The notes beneath the pieces were generated by a model that saw only the letters and a program-made list of their open reading frames with translations, made no database searches and had not been told where the DNA came from. Shown piece by piece: positions 40,581-49,268 of a stretch of DNA of 64,000 nucleotides (within the stretch, counting starts at the first letter, position 1; each line of letters begins with the position of its first letter). A program made the position numbers and the translations under genes. The stretch comes from Microlunatus flavus (GTDB lineage: Bacteria > Actinomycetota > Actinomycetes > Propionibacteriales > Propionibacteriaceae): positions 124,001 to 188,000 of the forward strand of contig NZ_FOFA01000007.1 in NCBI RefSeq assembly GCF_900110855.1, read 5' to 3'.

Positions 40581-41540
40581 ATGCTTCGATTTCTCGTCCG
40601 CCGGGTGCTCCTCGGCGTGCTCGTGCTCTTCCTCGTGGTCACGCTCGTGTTCGCGTTGTTCTACCTCTACCCGTCCGACGTCGCGCGCACCCTCGCGGGG
40701 CGGCAGGCGACGCCGGAGACCATCGCGCTGATCCAGGCGCGCCTCGGGCTCGACCAGCCGATCTACGTGCAGTACGGACGGTTCCTGTGGGGCCTGCTGC
40801 ACGGCAACCTGGGCTACGACTACTACCACCAGGTGCCGGTCACGACCATCATCGCTGCGGCGCTGCCGAAGACGCTGTCGATCGCGCTGGGCGCCTCGGT
40901 GATCTGGCTCGTGCTCGGCGTGCTGAACGGCGTCGTCTCCGCCGTGCGGCCCCGTTCCGTGGCCGACCGGACGCTGACGGTCTTCTCGCTGTTCTTCTAC
41001 TCGCTGCCGACCTTCGTCCTCGGCCTGACGCTGCTGTACTTCCTGTACTTCAAGCTCACGCTGGCCGGCGTCACGTTCTTCCCCCCGGGCGGCTACGTGA
41101 ACCTCGCCGACGACCCGGGCACCTGGTTCCGGTCGCTGATCCTGCCGTGGCTGACCCTGGCCCTGGTGCAGGCGGCCCTCTACACCCGCCTCACCCGCGG
41201 CTCCCTGATCGACGTCCTCGGCGAGGACTACATCCGCACGGCGCGGTCCAAGGGCCTGGGGGAGCAGCGGATCACCTACCGCCACGGCCTGCGGAGCGCG
41301 CTGACGCCGATCGTGACCCAGTTCGGCATCGACCTCGGCGTGCTCGTCGGCGGCGTGGTCGTGACCGAGTCGGTGTTCGGCATCGACGGCCTCGGCTTCG
41401 AGGCGGTGCGCGCGATCAACGACCAGAACTCCCCGGTGATCATCGGCGTCGTCATCGTCGCCGCCGCGGCCGTGGTCGTCGCGAACATCGTCGTCGACCT
41501 CCTCTACGCCGTCCTCGACCCCCGCGTCCGCCTGAACTGA
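40581..41540 (+). CDS. Peptide ABC transporter permease (DppB/OppB type)
   Basis: 319 residues from ATG 40581, GAGGAAGGA upstream. Six helices; B-type hallmarks are the N-terminal FLVRRVLLGVLVLFLVVTLVFAL, RLGLDQPIYVQYGRFLWGLLHGNLG, and the EAA loop DYIRTARSKGLGEQRITYRHGLRSALTP. Last gene of the importer operon; a compound palindrome follows at 41588. Confidence 0.92.
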   Translation: MLRFLVRRVLLGVLVLFLVVTLVFALFYLYPSDVARTLAGRQATPETIALIQARLGLDQPIYVQYGRFLWGLLHGNLGYDYYHQVPVTTIIAAALPKTLSIALGASVIWLVLGVLNGVVSAVRPRSVADRTLTVFSLFFYSLPTFVLGLTLLYFLYFKLTLAGVTFFPPGGYVNLADDPGTWFRSLILPWLTLALVQAALYTRLTRGSLIDVLGEDYIRTARSKGLGEQRITYRHGLRSALTPIVTQFGIDLGVLVGGVVVTESVFGIDGLGFEAVRAINDQNSPVIIGVVIVAAAAVVVANIVVDLLYAVLDPRVRLN

Positions 41541-41587
41541 TCCGGTGTGCCCGCGCGGTCATCAGCCGCGTACGGAGCCCGACCTCA

Positions 41588-41675
41588 GGTTTTCCACGTG
41601 AACGTGAAACTCCGGTGCTTCACCCAGCAGATCTGCTGCGGGAAGCACCGGTTTTTCACGTGAACGTGAAAAACC
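41588..41675. repeat. Compound palindrome after the importer operon
   Basis: 34-base outer arms (41588-41621 and 41642-41675) match at 29 positions. The centre holds the perfect palindrome AGCAGATCTGCT (41626-41637), and the right arm itself contains TTTTTCACG-TGAA-CGTGAAAAA, a perfect 9-base inverted repeat; the left arm has a degenerate version. It lies between tandem genes, so it may terminate the importer operon, but the nested AT-rich half-sites also look like protein-binding sites. Confidence 0.75.
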
Positions 41676-41738
41676 GGTGACGCCGAGCTCGAGAGGGAGG
41701 GCGCCGTCCACGGCGTACGGGTGGCGTCGCCCGGTGCA

Positions 41739-41744
41739 TAGGCT
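41739..41744 (+). promoter_or_regulatory. -10 box of a probable leaderless promoter (mshB)
   Basis: TAGGCT ends 7 bases before GTG 41752. Confidence 0.55.
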
Positions 41745-41751
41745 GGCCCGC

Positions 41752-42672
41752 GTGATTCCCGCGCAGGACCGCCGGCTGATGCTCGTGCACGCCCACCCCG
41801 ACGACGAGACGATCGGCAACGGCGTCACCATGGCCAAGCACGTGGCCGAGGGGGGCCAGGTCACGCTCGTCACGTGCACCCTCGGCGAGGAGGGCGAGGT
41901 GCTGATCCCCGAGCTCGTCCACCTCGACGCCGAGCACGAGGACGACCTGGCGCCGCAGCGGCTGAAGGAGCTCACCGAGGCGATGCGCCTGCTCGGCGTG
42001 ACCGACTTCGTCCGGCTCGGCGGCGACGGCCGCTACCGCGACTCGGGCATGGCGTACGACGACAAGGGCCGCGCGATCGCCCGCGACGTGCTGCGCGACG
42101 GCATCTTCTGGACCGCCGACCTGCGCACCGCCGCCGACGACCTCGTCGCGCTGATCCGCGACCGCCGCCCCCAGGTGCTGGTGGCGTACAACGAGATCGG
42201 CGGCTACGGCCACCCCGACCACGTGCAGGCGCACCGCGTCGCCATGTACGGCTACCTGCTCGCCGGGGTGCCGGGCTACCGACCCGACCTCGGGGACCCG
42301 TGGACCGTGGAGCGCGTGCTCTGGAGCACGATGAGCGCCACCCGGATGAAGGCCGCGGTCGCCGCCCTGCGCGCGGCAGGTGACGAGGAGACGTTCAAGG
42401 GCTTCGAGGACGCCGAGGGCGAGATGCCGATGATGTCGCCCGACGACGAGATCGTCGCGGCCGTCGACGGCACCGCGTACGTGGCGCAGAAGCTCGACGC
42501 CATGCGCGCCCACGCGACCCAGATCCTGCCCGACGGGACGTTCTTCGCCGGCGGCAAGATGTCGGTCGACAGCATGTGGTCCCACGAGTTCTACCGCTTC
42601 GCCGCCGGCACGCCCTTCCCCGTGACGCACGACAGCCCCTGGGCCGACGACCTCTTCGCCGGGCTCGGCTGA
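41752..42672 (+). CDS. mshB: N-acetyl-GlcN-inositol deacetylase of mycothiol synthesis
   Basis: 306 residues from GTG 41752. It removes acetate from GlcNAc-Ins, the second dedicated step to mycothiol. LmbE/PIG-L zinc motif VHAHPDDETIGNG, CTLGEEGEV, RYRDSGMA, the downstream zinc His in GGYGHPDHVQAH, HATQILPDG, and the terminal DDLFAGLG agree with MshB rather than with the conjugate amidase Mca. Position near ferredoxin and DapC also matches the mycobacterial mshB region. Confidence 0.9.
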   Translation: MIPAQDRRLMLVHAHPDDETIGNGVTMAKHVAEGGQVTLVTCTLGEEGEVLIPELVHLDAEHEDDLAPQRLKELTEAMRLLGVTDFVRLGGDGRYRDSGMAYDDKGRAIARDVLRDGIFWTADLRTAADDLVALIRDRRPQVLVAYNEIGGYGHPDHVQAHRVAMYGYLLAGVPGYRPDLGDPWTVERVLWSTMSATRMKAAVAALRAAGDEETFKGFEDAEGEMPMMSPDDEIVAAVDGTAYVAQKLDAMRAHATQILPDGTFFAGGKMSVDSMWSHEFYRFAAGTPFPVTHDSPWADDLFAGLG

Positions 42673-42681
42673 GGTCGCGGG

Positions 42682-42699
42682 CCGGGCACGTCTGCCCGG
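42682..42699. terminator. Two-way terminator between mshB and the acetyltransferase gene
   Basis: 7-base perfect stem CCGGGCA / TGCCCGG with loop CGTC in the 28-base space between convergent stops. Confidence 0.65.
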
Positions 42700-42700
42700 G

Positions 42701-43684
42701 TCAGCGCTCGGGTGGGGCCAGGTAGCGGTAGCGGTGGTGCAGCCGGAAGCCGAGGCGCTCGTACGCCGCGTGCGCGGCCTCGTTGCGGGCGTCGACCTGC
42801 AGGTAGACCCAGCGCGCGTCGCGCCGCGCGGCCCAGTGCCCGAGACCACGCATCACGGCCGTCGCCAGCCCCTGCCGACGCTGGTCCGGGTGCGTCCACA
42901 GCGCCGCCACGCCGAGCCAGCCCCGGGCGAGGTGACCCCGGCCCACGGCGACGACCTCGCCGTCCCGCTCCACCGAGCCGAACGCCCGCGGCCGGCGCCC
43001 GTCGAGCAGCCGGGTGACCACCGCGGGGTCGGCGTCGTTCGGGCGGTAGGCGTCGAAGGCCGCGCGCCAGCCCGGGTCCAGCTCCTCGCCGACCCGGACC
43101 GTCGGCTGCGGCCCGTGGTCGCCGAGCAGGTCCGCCAGCCGCATCGCCAGCACGTCCGTGGCGACGTACGTCTCGCCCCAGCCCAGGTCCTGCAGCGCCG
43201 CGTCCTCCGTGGAGCCGGTGACGACCTGCGCCAGCGGCGCGATGCGGTGCGCGGCCGCGTACGCCTCCACGCGCGCTGCCGCCTCGGGCAGCGGCACGCC
43301 CGGGTCGCCGACGGCCAGGCAGGAGTTGGCCCGACCGGTGAAGCCGGAGGCCGAGCGCAGGAGCCAGTCGCCGAGGGGTTCCACGTCGACGGCCCAGGCC
43401 TCCGCCGAGGCGTGCTCGAGCGCCGCGGCGGGCGTCCGGGCAGGGTCGGGGCCGCCGCGCGCCGGCGGGGCCTGCCGCGCGACCACGACGTCGGCGAGCG
43501 GAACCCTCCAGGACGCCGTCGCGACGCCCGAGACCGGGTCCACGGAACCGTCGAGACGCACCGCCTCGTCGTCGACCGCGACCACCCACCCGACGTGGTC
43601 GGTCGCGGAACCGTCGGGCTGCCGGGCGCGCACCACCCAGCGCTCGCTGGGCCGGGCGCTGCGGAGCGAGGGAGGGGGTGGCAC
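42701..43684 (-). CDS. Rv0428c-like GNAT acetyltransferase
   Basis: 327 residues from GTG 43684, chosen because GGGAGG lies 9 bases upstream; the longer frame to 43861 runs into the ferredoxin promoter. The N-terminal SH3-like part has WVVRARQPDG, HVGWVVAVDDEAVRLDGS and VPLADVVVARQAPP; the middle has the family segment WLLRSASGFTGRANSCLAVGDPG; the C-terminal GNAT fold carries LWTHPDQRRQGLATAVMRGLG and DARNEAAHAAYERLGFRLHHRY. Acceptor is unknown. It diverges from the ferredoxin gene. Confidence 0.85.
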   Translation of the reverse strand: MPPPPSLRSARPSERWVVRARQPDGSATDHVGWVVAVDDEAVRLDGSVDPVSGVATASWRVPLADVVVARQAPPARGGPDPARTPAAALEHASAEAWAVDVEPLGDWLLRSASGFTGRANSCLAVGDPGVPLPEAAARVEAYAAAHRIAPLAQVVTGSTEDAALQDLGWGETYVATDVLAMRLADLLGDHGPQPTVRVGEELDPGWRAAFDAYRPNDADPAVVTRLLDGRRPRAFGSVERDGEVVAVGRGHLARGWLGVAALWTHPDQRRQGLATAVMRGLGHWAARRDARWVYLQVDARNEAAHAAYERLGFRLHHRYRYLAPPER

Positions 43685-43875
43685 GGCGTCCGTCCTCCCG
43701 CTGGCTGACCGGCCCGCCGACGGCCGCCGGGCAGGCGCGATACTAGGCGGGCACGACCGCACCACCCGCAGCTGCACGACCTCAAGCACCACCCGCAAGC
43801 ACCACCTGAATGCACCCCGCAGCCCGTCCAGCCCCACCCGGGCCGGCGGCCGCCGCCTCACCGAGGAGTTCTCCC

Positions 43876-44202
43876 GTGACGTACGTCATCGCTCAGCCCT
43901 GCGTCGACCTCAAGGACCGCGCCTGCGTGGAGGAGTGCCCGGTCGACTGCATCTACGAGGGCAAGCGGATGCTCTACATCCACCCCGACGAGTGCGTCGA
44001 CTGCGGCGCCTGCGAGCCGGTCTGCCCGGTCGAGGCCATCTTCTACGAGGACGACACGCCCGAGGAGTGGAAGGACTACTACGACGCGAACGTCGGGTTC
44101 TTCTCCGAGCTGGGCTCGCCCGGCGGCGCCGCCAAGATGGGCGTGATCGACGCCGACGCCCCGCTCGTGGCCGCGCTGCCCCCGCAGGAGCACGACGAGT
44201 GA
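43876..44202 (+). CDS. fdxA: Seven-iron ferredoxin
   Basis: 108 residues from GTG 43876 ([25 protein letters not shown]); the family begins at this residue. The cysteine set C-x7-C-x3-C-x3-C followed by [15 protein letters not shown] gives one [3Fe-4S] and one [4Fe-4S] cluster, as in FdxC/FdxA of mycobacteria. It is an electron carrier, essential in relatives. The gene is 31 bases before dapC. Confidence 0.94.
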   Translation: MTYVIAQPCVDLKDRACVEECPVDCIYEGKRMLYIHPDECVDCGACEPVCPVEAIFYEDDTPEEWKDYYDANVGFFSELGSPGGAAKMGVIDADAPLVAALPPQEHDE

Positions 44203-44233
44203 TCGCGGGGAGCACCTGCTCCGGCGCGCTCGC

Positions 44234-45352
44234 ATGAGCGCGCCCACCCACGTCCGACGGGGTCTCGGCGCGGGGCTGCCGGACTTCCCCTGGGACACCC
44301 TGGCGAGCGCCAAGGCGACCGCCGCGGCGTATCCGGGCGGCGTCGTGGACCTCTCGATCGGCACGCCGGTCGACCCGACCCCCGAGGTGGCGCGGCGTGC
44401 GCTGGCGGAGGCGTCGGACAGCCCTGGCTACCCGCTGACGTCGGGGACCCCGGCGCTGCGCCAGGCGCTGGCCGACCACCTCGACCGACGCTGGGGCGCG
44501 GCCGTGCTGCCGGAGGCGACGCTGCCGGTGATCGGCAGCAAGGAACTGGTCGCCTGGCTCCCGACCCTGCTCGGGCTCGGCCCCGACGACGTCGTGGTCT
44601 ACCCCGAGGCGGCCTACCCGACGTACGCCGCCGGCGTCCAGCTCGCCGGTGCGCGCGGCCTCGCCTGCGACGACCTGACCCGGCTCGACGCCGAGGGCGT
44701 GCGGCCGGCGCTCGTGTGGCTGAACTCGCCCTCCAACCCCACCGGCCAGGTGCTGCCGACCGCGGTGCTCGCCGAGCGAGTCGCCTGGGTGCGCGAGCAC
44801 GGCGCGATCGTGGCGTCGGACGAGTGCTACGGCGAGTTCGGCTGGGAGGCCGAGCCCGTCTCGGTGCTGCACCCCAGCGTCTCCGGCGACAGCCACGACG
44901 GGCTGCTGGCCCTGTTCTCGCTGAGCAAGCGCTCCAACCTCGCGGGCTACCGGGCCGGCTTCGTCGCCGGTGACCCGGCGCTGGTCGCCGAGCTGCTCGA
45001 GGTCCGCAAGCACATCGGCATGCTCGTGCCCAGGCCGGTGCAGGAGGTCATGGTCGCGGTGCTCGGCGACACGGCGCACGTGGCGGACCAGCGGGAGCGC
45101 TACGCCTCCCGCCGCGCCCGCCTCCGGCCGGCGCTCGAGGCCGCCGGCTTCAGGATCGACCACTCCGAGGCCGGCCTCTACCTCTGGGCGACGCGCGGCG
45201 AGGACAGCCGGACGACCCTGGCCTGGCTCGCGGAGCGCGGCATCCTCGTCGCGCCGGGCGACTTCTACGGCGACGCGGCCCGCCAGCACGTCCGGCTCGC
45301 CCTGACCGCCACCGACGAGCGCGTCGATGCGGCGGTTCAGCGGCTGTCCTGA
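44234..45352 (+). CDS. dapC: Succinyldiaminopimelate transaminase
   Basis: 372 residues from ATG 44234. Fold-type I PLP aminotransferase: SIGTPVDPTPE, YPLTSGTPALRQAL, IGSKELVAWLP, LNSPSNPTG, SDECYGEFGWE, the Schiff-base Lys in FSLSKRSNLAGYRAGFV, and a late substrate-binding Arg in QHVRLALTA. Position after the ferredoxin gene is the mycobacterial Rv1178 arrangement, which supports the DapC call over a generic aminotransferase. It makes N-succinyl-L,L-diaminopimelate for lysine and peptidoglycan. Confidence 0.88.
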   Translation: MSAPTHVRRGLGAGLPDFPWDTLASAKATAAAYPGGVVDLSIGTPVDPTPEVARRALAEASDSPGYPLTSGTPALRQALADHLDRRWGAAVLPEATLPVIGSKELVAWLPTLLGLGPDDVVVYPEAAYPTYAAGVQLAGARGLACDDLTRLDAEGVRPALVWLNSPSNPTGQVLPTAVLAERVAWVREHGAIVASDECYGEFGWEAEPVSVLHPSVSGDSHDGLLALFSLSKRSNLAGYRAGFVAGDPALVAELLEVRKHIGMLVPRPVQEVMVAVLGDTAHVADQRERYASRRARLRPALEAAGFRIDHSEAGLYLWATRGEDSRTTLAWLAERGILVAPGDFYGDAARQHVRLALTATDERVDAAVQRLS

Positions 45353-45369
45353 CGGCCGTCCTCGTCAGT

Positions 45370-45387
45370 GTCCCCCGCGAGGGGGAC
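45370..45387 (+). terminator. Terminator hairpin of dapC
   Basis: 7-base perfect stem GTCCCCC / GGGGGAC with a GCGA tetraloop, 17 bases after the stop. Confidence 0.75.
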
Positions 45388-45403
45388 GTACCCCGACGAT
45401 GCG

Positions 45404-45433
45404 TTGACGCTGCCTGGATCCTGAGAGCAGGAT
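45404..45433 (+). promoter_or_regulatory. Promoter of secreted array gene A
   Basis: TTGACG (45404-45409), an 18-base spacer, then CAGGAT (45428-45433). The same pattern with the same spacing stands before gene B. The ATG at 45432 is part of this -10, which favours ATG 45486 as the real start. Confidence 0.6.
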
Positions 45434-45485
45434 GAGCGCACCGCGTTCCCCGGCGCGTGCTCCCTTCCCCCGAGGCGGCAGACCC

Positions 45486-47291
45486 ATGGCGCGCTGGTGC
45501 CGAACGACGCTCGCCCTGCTCCTGGCCCTCGTGGGCGTCGCAGCCCTCGGCCCGAGCCCGGCGGCCGTCGCCGCTCCCGCCCCGCCGTCGGTCGGCCTGG
45601 GCACGGTGATCGCCGACCTCGGCGTCACAAGCGGTTCCAGCGGAGCGGCCTTCAGCCCCGGCGGCGCGTACTACGTCTACCGAGTGCCCATGGGGGAACG
45701 CTGCGAGCTCCGGCTGTACGACGTGGGAGCGCGCAGGTCCGTGGACATGCCCCACGACCAGGTGGGCTGCTACCTGGGCGAGGTCGCTTGGGCGGCAGAG
45801 ACCGCCACGCTCACCTGGCTGGTCGAGGACGCGGACGGGACGGGGACGGCGTACGTCTGGGACCCTCGCGCGGGTGCCCAGGTGGCCGTACCGGACGGCG
45901 TGACCGGGGGCTTGAGCTTGTCCGCCGACGGGCGCTTCCTCGCCTTCACGGGTCGCGCGAGCGGTGCGCCCGGCTCCGGTGGCGGCTGGCGGATCCTGGA
46001 CCGGTCGACAGGTGTCAGCCGGACCCTCACCGCCCCAGGCGTCGACGTCGACTTCAAGGAGTGGAGCCCGACCGGCCACCGCTTCGTGGCCGACACTTCT
46101 CCCGTGGGGTCCGGGTCGCCGAACGGGACCTGCTTCGGCGAGACGTCCTGCGACGTCCTCAGCACGTACACCTACTTCGGCAACCAGTCCGGCGGAGGTC
46201 AGTGGTCGCCCGACGGCACGGCCGTCCTGGGCTTCGACCAGGTGGCGTTCGACTTCAGCGACCGCTCGTTCACGCCCTTCCCGAGAGGTCTCGGCTTCTC
46301 CGGCGACGCGGTGTTCCTCGACGAGGACCGGGTGGCGGGATCCCTCGACGGTGACGACTTCATCTGGAACCGGAGGTCCGGGGAGGTCGTCCGGCTGCCC
46401 TCGATCGGCACCCCGTCGCCGAACGGTCGGTACCTGCTGCTCGGCGGCGCCACGCGGGAGAGCTACCGCTACCGGAACGTCCTCACCGGAGCCACCGCGC
46501 CCGCCACCTACCGCGGAGACACCCGCGACCACGACCAGCTGGGCTACTGGACCGACGACGGCGCGGGCTTCCTCGGCCTCGGCCCCGGTGGGTGCTCCTC
46601 GTTGCGGCAGTGGTCACCCGCGTCGAACACCGTGAGCCTGTTCGTCTCCCCGGGTCCGCGGACCTGCTTCGAGGTGCCCTACCCGCGCGCCGCCGACACC
46701 TGGAAGTCGGCCTTCCGCACGTTCTCGTCGAGATCGGGTCGCTTCGCCCTGATCATGAAGACCAGCCCGGGGTCGCTGCACCGGGACTTCGTCGTCGACC
46801 TCCGCAGGCACGTCCTCCTCGGCCCGTTGGACGGGGAGGCGCAGGCCTTCGCCCCGAGCGGGTCCGACGTCCTCTCCGTCGCCGAGCAGCCTGGCGGCGG
46901 GACCACCCGGATGTTCCTCGTCGACCCCGCGCCCGTGCCGGACGTGGACGACAAGCCCCGATGGAGCGCGGCCTCCCCGGCGAACGGCACGCGGGTGCAG
47001 GCCGCGGTGGGGGAGCGGGTCCACGTCCGGGTCGGGGCGTCGGACCTGCAGGGCACGCCGGTCAACCTGTACTTCCGGTGGCGTGACTCGGCCGGGGTGC
47101 CGATCAAGTCGGCGCCGAAGGGCTGGTCGTGCGACCGGCGGCGGTTGGCGGCGGGGGCGACGGTGGCCGACTGCACGTTCGCGCCGCCGCACGACCACAC
47201 GGCCACGCGCTACCTCGACGTGTGGGCCGTCAACCACGACACGGGTGCGCAGAGCGACACCCGCGCCTACCGGGTGGCGGTCGGTCGGTGA
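45486..47291 (+). CDS. Secreted TolB/PD40-like propeller protein, array gene A
   Basis: 601 residues from ATG 45486, with a signal peptide (about 1-29, ending AAVAA-APAPP). The mature protein has propeller-like repeats of the type LSADGRFLAF, WSPDGTAVLGF, SPNGRYLLL and ends in a roughly 115-residue Ig-like domain starting PDVDDKPRWSAASPANGTRV and containing LQGTPVNLYFRWRDSAG and CDRRRLAAGATVADCTF. Eight mature cysteines occur in an order shared with genes B and C, suggesting four disulfides and an extracellular site. I recognise no named family. No wall anchor or membrane helix at the C-terminus. Confidence 0.75.
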   Translation: MARWCRTTLALLLALVGVAALGPSPAAVAAPAPPSVGLGTVIADLGVTSGSSGAAFSPGGAYYVYRVPMGERCELRLYDVGARRSVDMPHDQVGCYLGEVAWAAETATLTWLVEDADGTGTAYVWDPRAGAQVAVPDGVTGGLSLSADGRFLAFTGRASGAPGSGGGWRILDRSTGVSRTLTAPGVDVDFKEWSPTGHRFVADTSPVGSGSPNGTCFGETSCDVLSTYTYFGNQSGGGQWSPDGTAVLGFDQVAFDFSDRSFTPFPRGLGFSGDAVFLDEDRVAGSLDGDDFIWNRRSGEVVRLPSIGTPSPNGRYLLLGGATRESYRYRNVLTGATAPATYRGDTRDHDQLGYWTDDGAGFLGLGPGGCSSLRQWSPASNTVSLFVSPGPRTCFEVPYPRAADTWKSAFRTFSSRSGRFALIMKTSPGSLHRDFVVDLRRHVLLGPLDGEAQAFAPSGSDVLSVAEQPGGGTTRMFLVDPAPVPDVDDKPRWSAASPANGTRVQAAVGERVHVRVGASDLQGTPVNLYFRWRDSAGVPIKSAPKGWSCDRRRLAAGATVADCTFAPPHDHTATRYLDVWAVNHDTGAQSDTRAYRVAVGR

Positions 47292-47305
47292 CCGGTCCCC
47301 GACCG

Positions 47306-47335
47306 TTGACTGGTTCCGCTATGCGGTCTCAGGAT
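47306..47335 (+). promoter_or_regulatory. Promoter of secreted array gene B
   Basis: TTGACT (47306-47311), 18-base spacer, CAGGAT (47330-47335), 47 bases before the ATG; same layout as the gene A promoter. Confidence 0.6.
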
Positions 47336-47382
47336 GGGCCGACCGTGCTGTGCGGGCCGGTCCGAAGCCGAGGTGGCAGGCG

Positions 47383-49254
47383 ATGACCCGATGGTGGCGC
47401 TGGACACTCGCCCTGCTGCTGTGCGGAACCGGAGCGCTGGTGATGGGTCCGGGGCCGGCAGCGAGCGCCGCACCCCAGGCGTCGGCGGGCGTCGGCACGG
47501 TCGTCGCCGACCTCGGCACGGTCTGGGCCGAACCGACCCCGGGCCTCAGCTCGGCCTCGAGACCGGGCTTCAGCCGGGACGGGAAGTACTTCGCCTACCT
47601 CGTACCTGCCAGCGGCGGCTGCGACGTTCGCGTGTACGACGTGGCGAGGCGTGCCCAGGTCAGCCTGTCGAACAACCACGTCGCCTGCGACGACGGCCTC
47701 CTCCGCTGGGCGGCCGCGACCGACACGCTGCAGTGGCAGGTGGATGCAACCGCCGGCGACGTCACGGCGTACGTCTGGGACGCGGATCCCGGTCGGGTGT
47801 CGGTCCTGGCGCTTGACGCCCACGTGTTCGCGACCTCCGGCATCTCCTCCGACGGCCGCTACCTGGCGTTCACGGGGCGCTCCGAGAGCCATCCGGCCCC
47901 GAGCGTGGACGACCCGCGCTCCGCCGGGTACGTCTACGACCGCACGACCGGCATCAGCGTCCCGCTGTCCAAGCCCGACGTGCACGTGCAGTTCGTCAGC
48001 TGGAGCCCCAAGGGTGACAACTTCGCGGCAGACGCGGGAGGCCACAAGCGGGGCGACCTGATGTTCGGCGGCTGCTTCGGCACCGGGACCTCGTGCCGTG
48101 TCTTCGACGACATCTACACCGAGAGCCAGGTGCGCTGGTCGCGCGACGGCACGGCCCTGCTCAGCTCACCGGGGTCGACCGGCGGGACGAGGGTCTACGA
48201 CTTCACCACGAGCACCCTCACGCTGGTGAACGACCGGGTGGGTTTCGTGGACTTCGCGTACTTCGTCGGGTCGAGCCCGTCGCGCCTGCTGCTGGAGCAG
48301 GGAAGCCGGGCCGTGGTCTGGGACCGCACGACCGGCACGACCATCACGGTCTACGACAACTACACCGTCTACCCGTCGCCCGACGGCCGGTACCTGATCT
48401 TCCGCGGCTCCGGGCAGAACACCTGGCGCTACCTCGACCTGTCCGACCCCGGCGACGGCTCGTCGCCGACGGCGGGCTCGGCCGCCACCTTCCTGGGTGG
48501 CGACGGTGCGTGGAACCGGACCGGGTCGGCCTTCCTCGGCCTCGGGCCCACGACCGTGTCGCCGCAGGGCTTCATCTGCCCGTCGTCCTTCCGGCAGTGG
48601 TCACCGGCGTCCAACACGGTGAGCCTCTTCGGACCGCCCGGGACGGCGCGCTGCTACCGGATGCCGAACGCGCCCGGGCCTTCGTCCTCCGCAACGGGCC
48701 GCTTCGCGCTGGTCGACACGACCACCGCGAACGGCTCCGAGGGGCAGGAGTTCGTCGTGGACCTGCGTCGACACGTCCTGATCGGGCCGATCGACGGCTA
48801 CGACGCGGTCTTCGCGCCCGCCGGCTCCAACCTCCTGGCCGTGCACCAGTCGATCGTGACCGGGTCCTCGCACCTCCTCCTCGTGGACCCGACGCCAGCG
48901 CCCGACGTGGACGACAAGCCGCGCTGGAGCGCGGCGACGCCGGCGAACGGGGTGAAGGTCGAGGCGGCGGTGGGGGCCGAGGTCCACGTGCAGCTGGGGG
49001 CGTCGGACCTGCAGTCGACGCCGGTGAACCTCTACTTCCGCTGGCGCGACTCGGCCGGCATGCCGATCAAGTCGGCGCCGAAGGGCTGGTCGTGCGAGCG
49101 GCGGCGCCTCGCCGCGGGGGCCACGGTCGCGGACTGCACGTTCGCGCCGCCGCACGACCACACGGCGGTGCGGTTCCTCGACGTGTGGGCCGTCAACCAC
49201 GACACGGGTGCGCAGAGCGACACCCGCGCCTACCGCGTCGCGACCCGGACCTAG
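47383..49254 (+). CDS. Secreted TolB/PD40-like propeller protein, array gene B
   Basis: 623 residues from ATG 47383 (MTRWWRWTLALLLCG). Signal peptide about 1-30 (ASAA-PQASA). Same layout as gene A: GVGTVVADLGTV opening, repeats such as ISSDGRYLAFTGR, WSRDGTALLSS and PSPDGRYLIF, FRQWSPASNTVSLFGPPGT, and the C-terminal domain PDVDDKPRWSAATPANGVKV to THD-TGAQSDTRAYRV. Mature Cys order: GGCDV, HVACDD, GGCFGTGTSC, FICPSS, ARCYR, WSCERRR, VADCTF, eight in all. It has its own promoter and is followed by gene C after 14 bases. Confidence 0.75.
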   Translation: MTRWWRWTLALLLCGTGALVMGPGPAASAAPQASAGVGTVVADLGTVWAEPTPGLSSASRPGFSRDGKYFAYLVPASGGCDVRVYDVARRAQVSLSNNHVACDDGLLRWAAATDTLQWQVDATAGDVTAYVWDADPGRVSVLALDAHVFATSGISSDGRYLAFTGRSESHPAPSVDDPRSAGYVYDRTTGISVPLSKPDVHVQFVSWSPKGDNFAADAGGHKRGDLMFGGCFGTGTSCRVFDDIYTESQVRWSRDGTALLSSPGSTGGTRVYDFTTSTLTLVNDRVGFVDFAYFVGSSPSRLLLEQGSRAVVWDRTTGTTITVYDNYTVYPSPDGRYLIFRGSGQNTWRYLDLSDPGDGSSPTAGSAATFLGGDGAWNRTGSAFLGLGPTTVSPQGFICPSSFRQWSPASNTVSLFGPPGTARCYRMPNAPGPSSSATGRFALVDTTTANGSEGQEFVVDLRRHVLIGPIDGYDAVFAPAGSNLLAVHQSIVTGSSHLLLVDPTPAPDVDDKPRWSAATPANGVKVEAAVGAEVHVQLGASDLQSTPVNLYFRWRDSAGMPIKSAPKGWSCERRRLAAGATVADCTFAPPHDHTAVRFLDVWAVNHDTGAQSDTRAYRVATRT

Positions 49255-49268
49255 GAGGCGTCGTGACG

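Noticed and set aside
41752-42672. Mycothiol conjugate amidase (Mca) instead of MshB
   Set aside because: Mca is a close relative, but the GGYGHPDH, HATQ and DDLFAGLG segments and the fdxA/dapC neighbourhood fit MshB better.
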